The notes under the pieces were generated by a model. That model was not told where the DNA came from. It worked only from the letters and a program-made list of their open reading frames with translations, and searched no databases. DNA of 6,997 bases. It comes from JAUZPB01 sp037140715 (GTDB lineage: Bacteria > Bacteroidota > Ignavibacteria > Ignavibacteriales > SURF-24). Every line of letters begins with the position of its first letter. Position 1 is the stretch's first letter. The stretch spans positions 1-6,997 of the forward strand of contig JBAXDX010000115.1 in the NCBI GenBank assembly GCA_037140715.1, in the 5' to 3' direction. The position numbers were made by a program, and so were the translations under genes. This document shows, piece by piece, positions 6,522-6,997 of this stretch.

Positions 6522-6682
6522 GCATAGAATATCTGAACTGCCTTATTCTCTATTTTGGTGCTCGTTAATGTATAATGAATCATATTTATTGTCAAGTGGT
6601 AATTAAAAAATTGAGATTCGCCGGACTTATAAAACAGGTTAAAAGAGCAATGAGAGTGAAATAAGGCATTTCCTCTTTAAAT

Positions 6683-6860
6683 AATGCTCCGTGGGGACCA
6701 AACCGACCGTTTGGTATTAAGGAAATGCTCCGTTTGGTCCCCACGGAGCATTCGACATATAACAAATGCTCCGTGAGCATCAAACGGAGCGTTCGACATA
6801 TAGTAAATGCTCCGTGGGGACCAAACGAAGCATTTGTGATTGAGGAAATGGTCGGTTTGG
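6683..6860. repeat. Palindromic repeat array, exact 41-bp period (4 full units and a partial fifth)
   Basis: Units start at 6683, 6724, 6765, 6806 and 6847, exactly 41 bp apart. Each is a 29-bp dyad, with a left arm of AATGCTCCGT, a 9-nt loop and a right arm close to ACGGAGCATT, followed by a 12-nt linker. The second unit (6724-6752) is perfect in its arms. Loops are GGGGACCAA in units 1 and 4, the reverse complement TTGGTCCCC in unit 2, and GAGCATCAA in unit 3. Linkers fall into two types: CGACATATA-A/G-C/T-A after units 2 and 3, and T-G-rich ones ending AGGA after units 1 and 4. The fifth unit stops matching after 6860. The units are non-coding, and no transposase or cas gene is nearby. Confidence 0.9.
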
Positions 6861-6910
6861 CTGTTTTCGGGTTATCGGCAGCCGTCCACCGCATATTTCA
6901 ACTCTTTTTC

Positions 6911-6972
6911 CCCATTCTTAATCTTACTCATAATCATAATCTTACTCACAGCCCGGCAACGTTATGATTAAG
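6911..6972. repeat. AT-rich inverted/direct repeat element related to the 6341-6434 hairpin
   Basis: AATCTTACTCA is repeated directly at 6920-6930 and 6938-6948. TAATCATAA (6931-6939) is inverted as TTATGATTA (6962-6970), with CAGCCCGG between them. GTTATGATTAAG (6961-6972) is identical to 6401-6412, and CATAATCATAATCTTA (6929-6944) matches the reverse complement of 6391-6406 at 15 of 16 bases. The central CAGCCCGG resembles CAGTCCGG in the loop of the first hairpin. This looks like a second, degenerate copy of the same element, and it may continue beyond the window. Confidence 0.6.
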
Positions 6973-6997
6973 GCAAAGAAAGCGCAGATGAGTATGA

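Larger units (their letters stand above)
6308..6642. repeat. MITE-like interval bounded by 13-bp perfect inverted repeats
   Basis: TTAACCTGTTTTA at 6308-6320 is repeated in perfect inverted form as TAAAACAGGTTAA at 6630-6642, enclosing 309 nt without a gene. The interval contains the 38-bp hairpin, the GC-rich hairpin and the 16-bp palindrome. Just outside each end is a similar heptamer, AGAGTAA (6299-6305) and AGAGCAA (6644-6650), which could be a decayed target duplication but is offset by one or two bases from the ends. No transposase is present. The inverted repeats are seen directly; the mobile-element reading is inference. Confidence 0.4.
6247..6997. other. Gene-free, repeat-rich intergenic region
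   Basis: No credible coding sequence lies in these 751 nt. Open frames at 6592-6894 (-) and 6725-6967 (+) run through palindromic repeats whose 41-bp period is not a multiple of three, and they have no ribosome-binding sites or recognisable domains. In order, the region holds the AT-rich upstream region of the kinase gene (6247-6300) and a MITE-like interval with 13-bp inverted ends (6308-6642) containing a 38-bp hairpin. It then holds a GC-rich hairpin and a 16-bp palindrome, a 41-bp-period palindromic array (6683-6860), and a second AT-rich hairpin-like element reaching toward the window edge. Confidence 0.8.

Noticed and set aside
6540..6667. A further inverted pair, GCCTTATT (6540-6547) with AATAAGGC (6660-6667), supported by TGCTC/GAGCA just inside.
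   Set aside because: It is real as a match but short, with poor pairing between the two blocks, and it crosses the boundary of the better-supported 13-bp inverted-repeat interval. It is not strong enough to call a separate element.
6683..6860. A CRISPR array, because of regular 29-bp repeats.
   Set aside because: Intervening stretches are only 12 nt and two of them are almost the same, repeats occur in both orientations, and no cas gene is present.
6592..6967. Open frames on both strands (6592-6894 minus, 6725-6967 plus) that could be taken for small genes.
   Set aside because: They are read-through of the palindromic array, which lacks stop codons in several frames. The 41-bp period shifts the frame at each unit, no ribosome-binding sites stand before them, and the translations have no domain-like character.

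Overview
The window is AT-rich bacterial DNA, roughly 35-40% G+C by eye. It has compact coding blocks on the left and a gene-free, repeat-rich end on the right. The gene set fits a Gram-negative FCB-group bacterium, perhaps Ignavibacteriota or Bacteroidota: a type II dehydroquinase behind two small conserved-looking hypothetical genes, a short MerR-type regulator, a chemoreceptor with a c-type haem motif, and a cytosolic REC-PAS-PAS-HisKA_2 kinase. This placement rests on gene style and composition and is an inference; no rRNA or marker gene is present to settle it.

Layout. 60-1274 (+) is a tightly packed, probably translationally coupled trio: a four-helix membrane protein of unknown function, a 90-residue soluble protein of unknown function, and AroQ (3-dehydroquinate dehydratase, shikimate pathway). 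After a 171-nt gap, 1446-1835 (+) encodes a small MerR-family regulator. A tRNA-Pro(GGG) follows only 8 nt later, and then a clear intrinsic terminator (1949-1977). A 348-nt non-coding stretch precedes a methyl-accepting chemotaxis protein (2326-4341, +) whose periplasmic domain carries a CNSCH haem-attachment motif. It converges on a REC-PAS-PAS histidine kinase (4447-6222, -), and the two share one bidirectional terminator (4378-4413). The receptor and kinase are sensory genes without visible partners here: there are no che genes, response-regulator effector or cytochrome-maturation genes in view.

The last 750 nt (6247-6997) hold no credible gene but several structured elements. There is a 38-bp near-perfect inverted repeat (6341-6434) lying inside a larger interval bounded by 13-bp perfect inverted repeats (6308-6320 and 6630-6642), which looks like a MITE. 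There is a GC-rich hairpin and a 16-bp perfect palindrome. An array of 29-bp dyad-symmetric units repeats at exactly 41 bp (6683-6860), and as a whole it is a nested palindrome centred on base 6779. At the window edge is a second AT-rich element (6911-6972) related to the 6341-6434 hairpin. This repeat cluster is the least explained and most interesting part of the window. No transposase, integrase or cas gene accompanies it.
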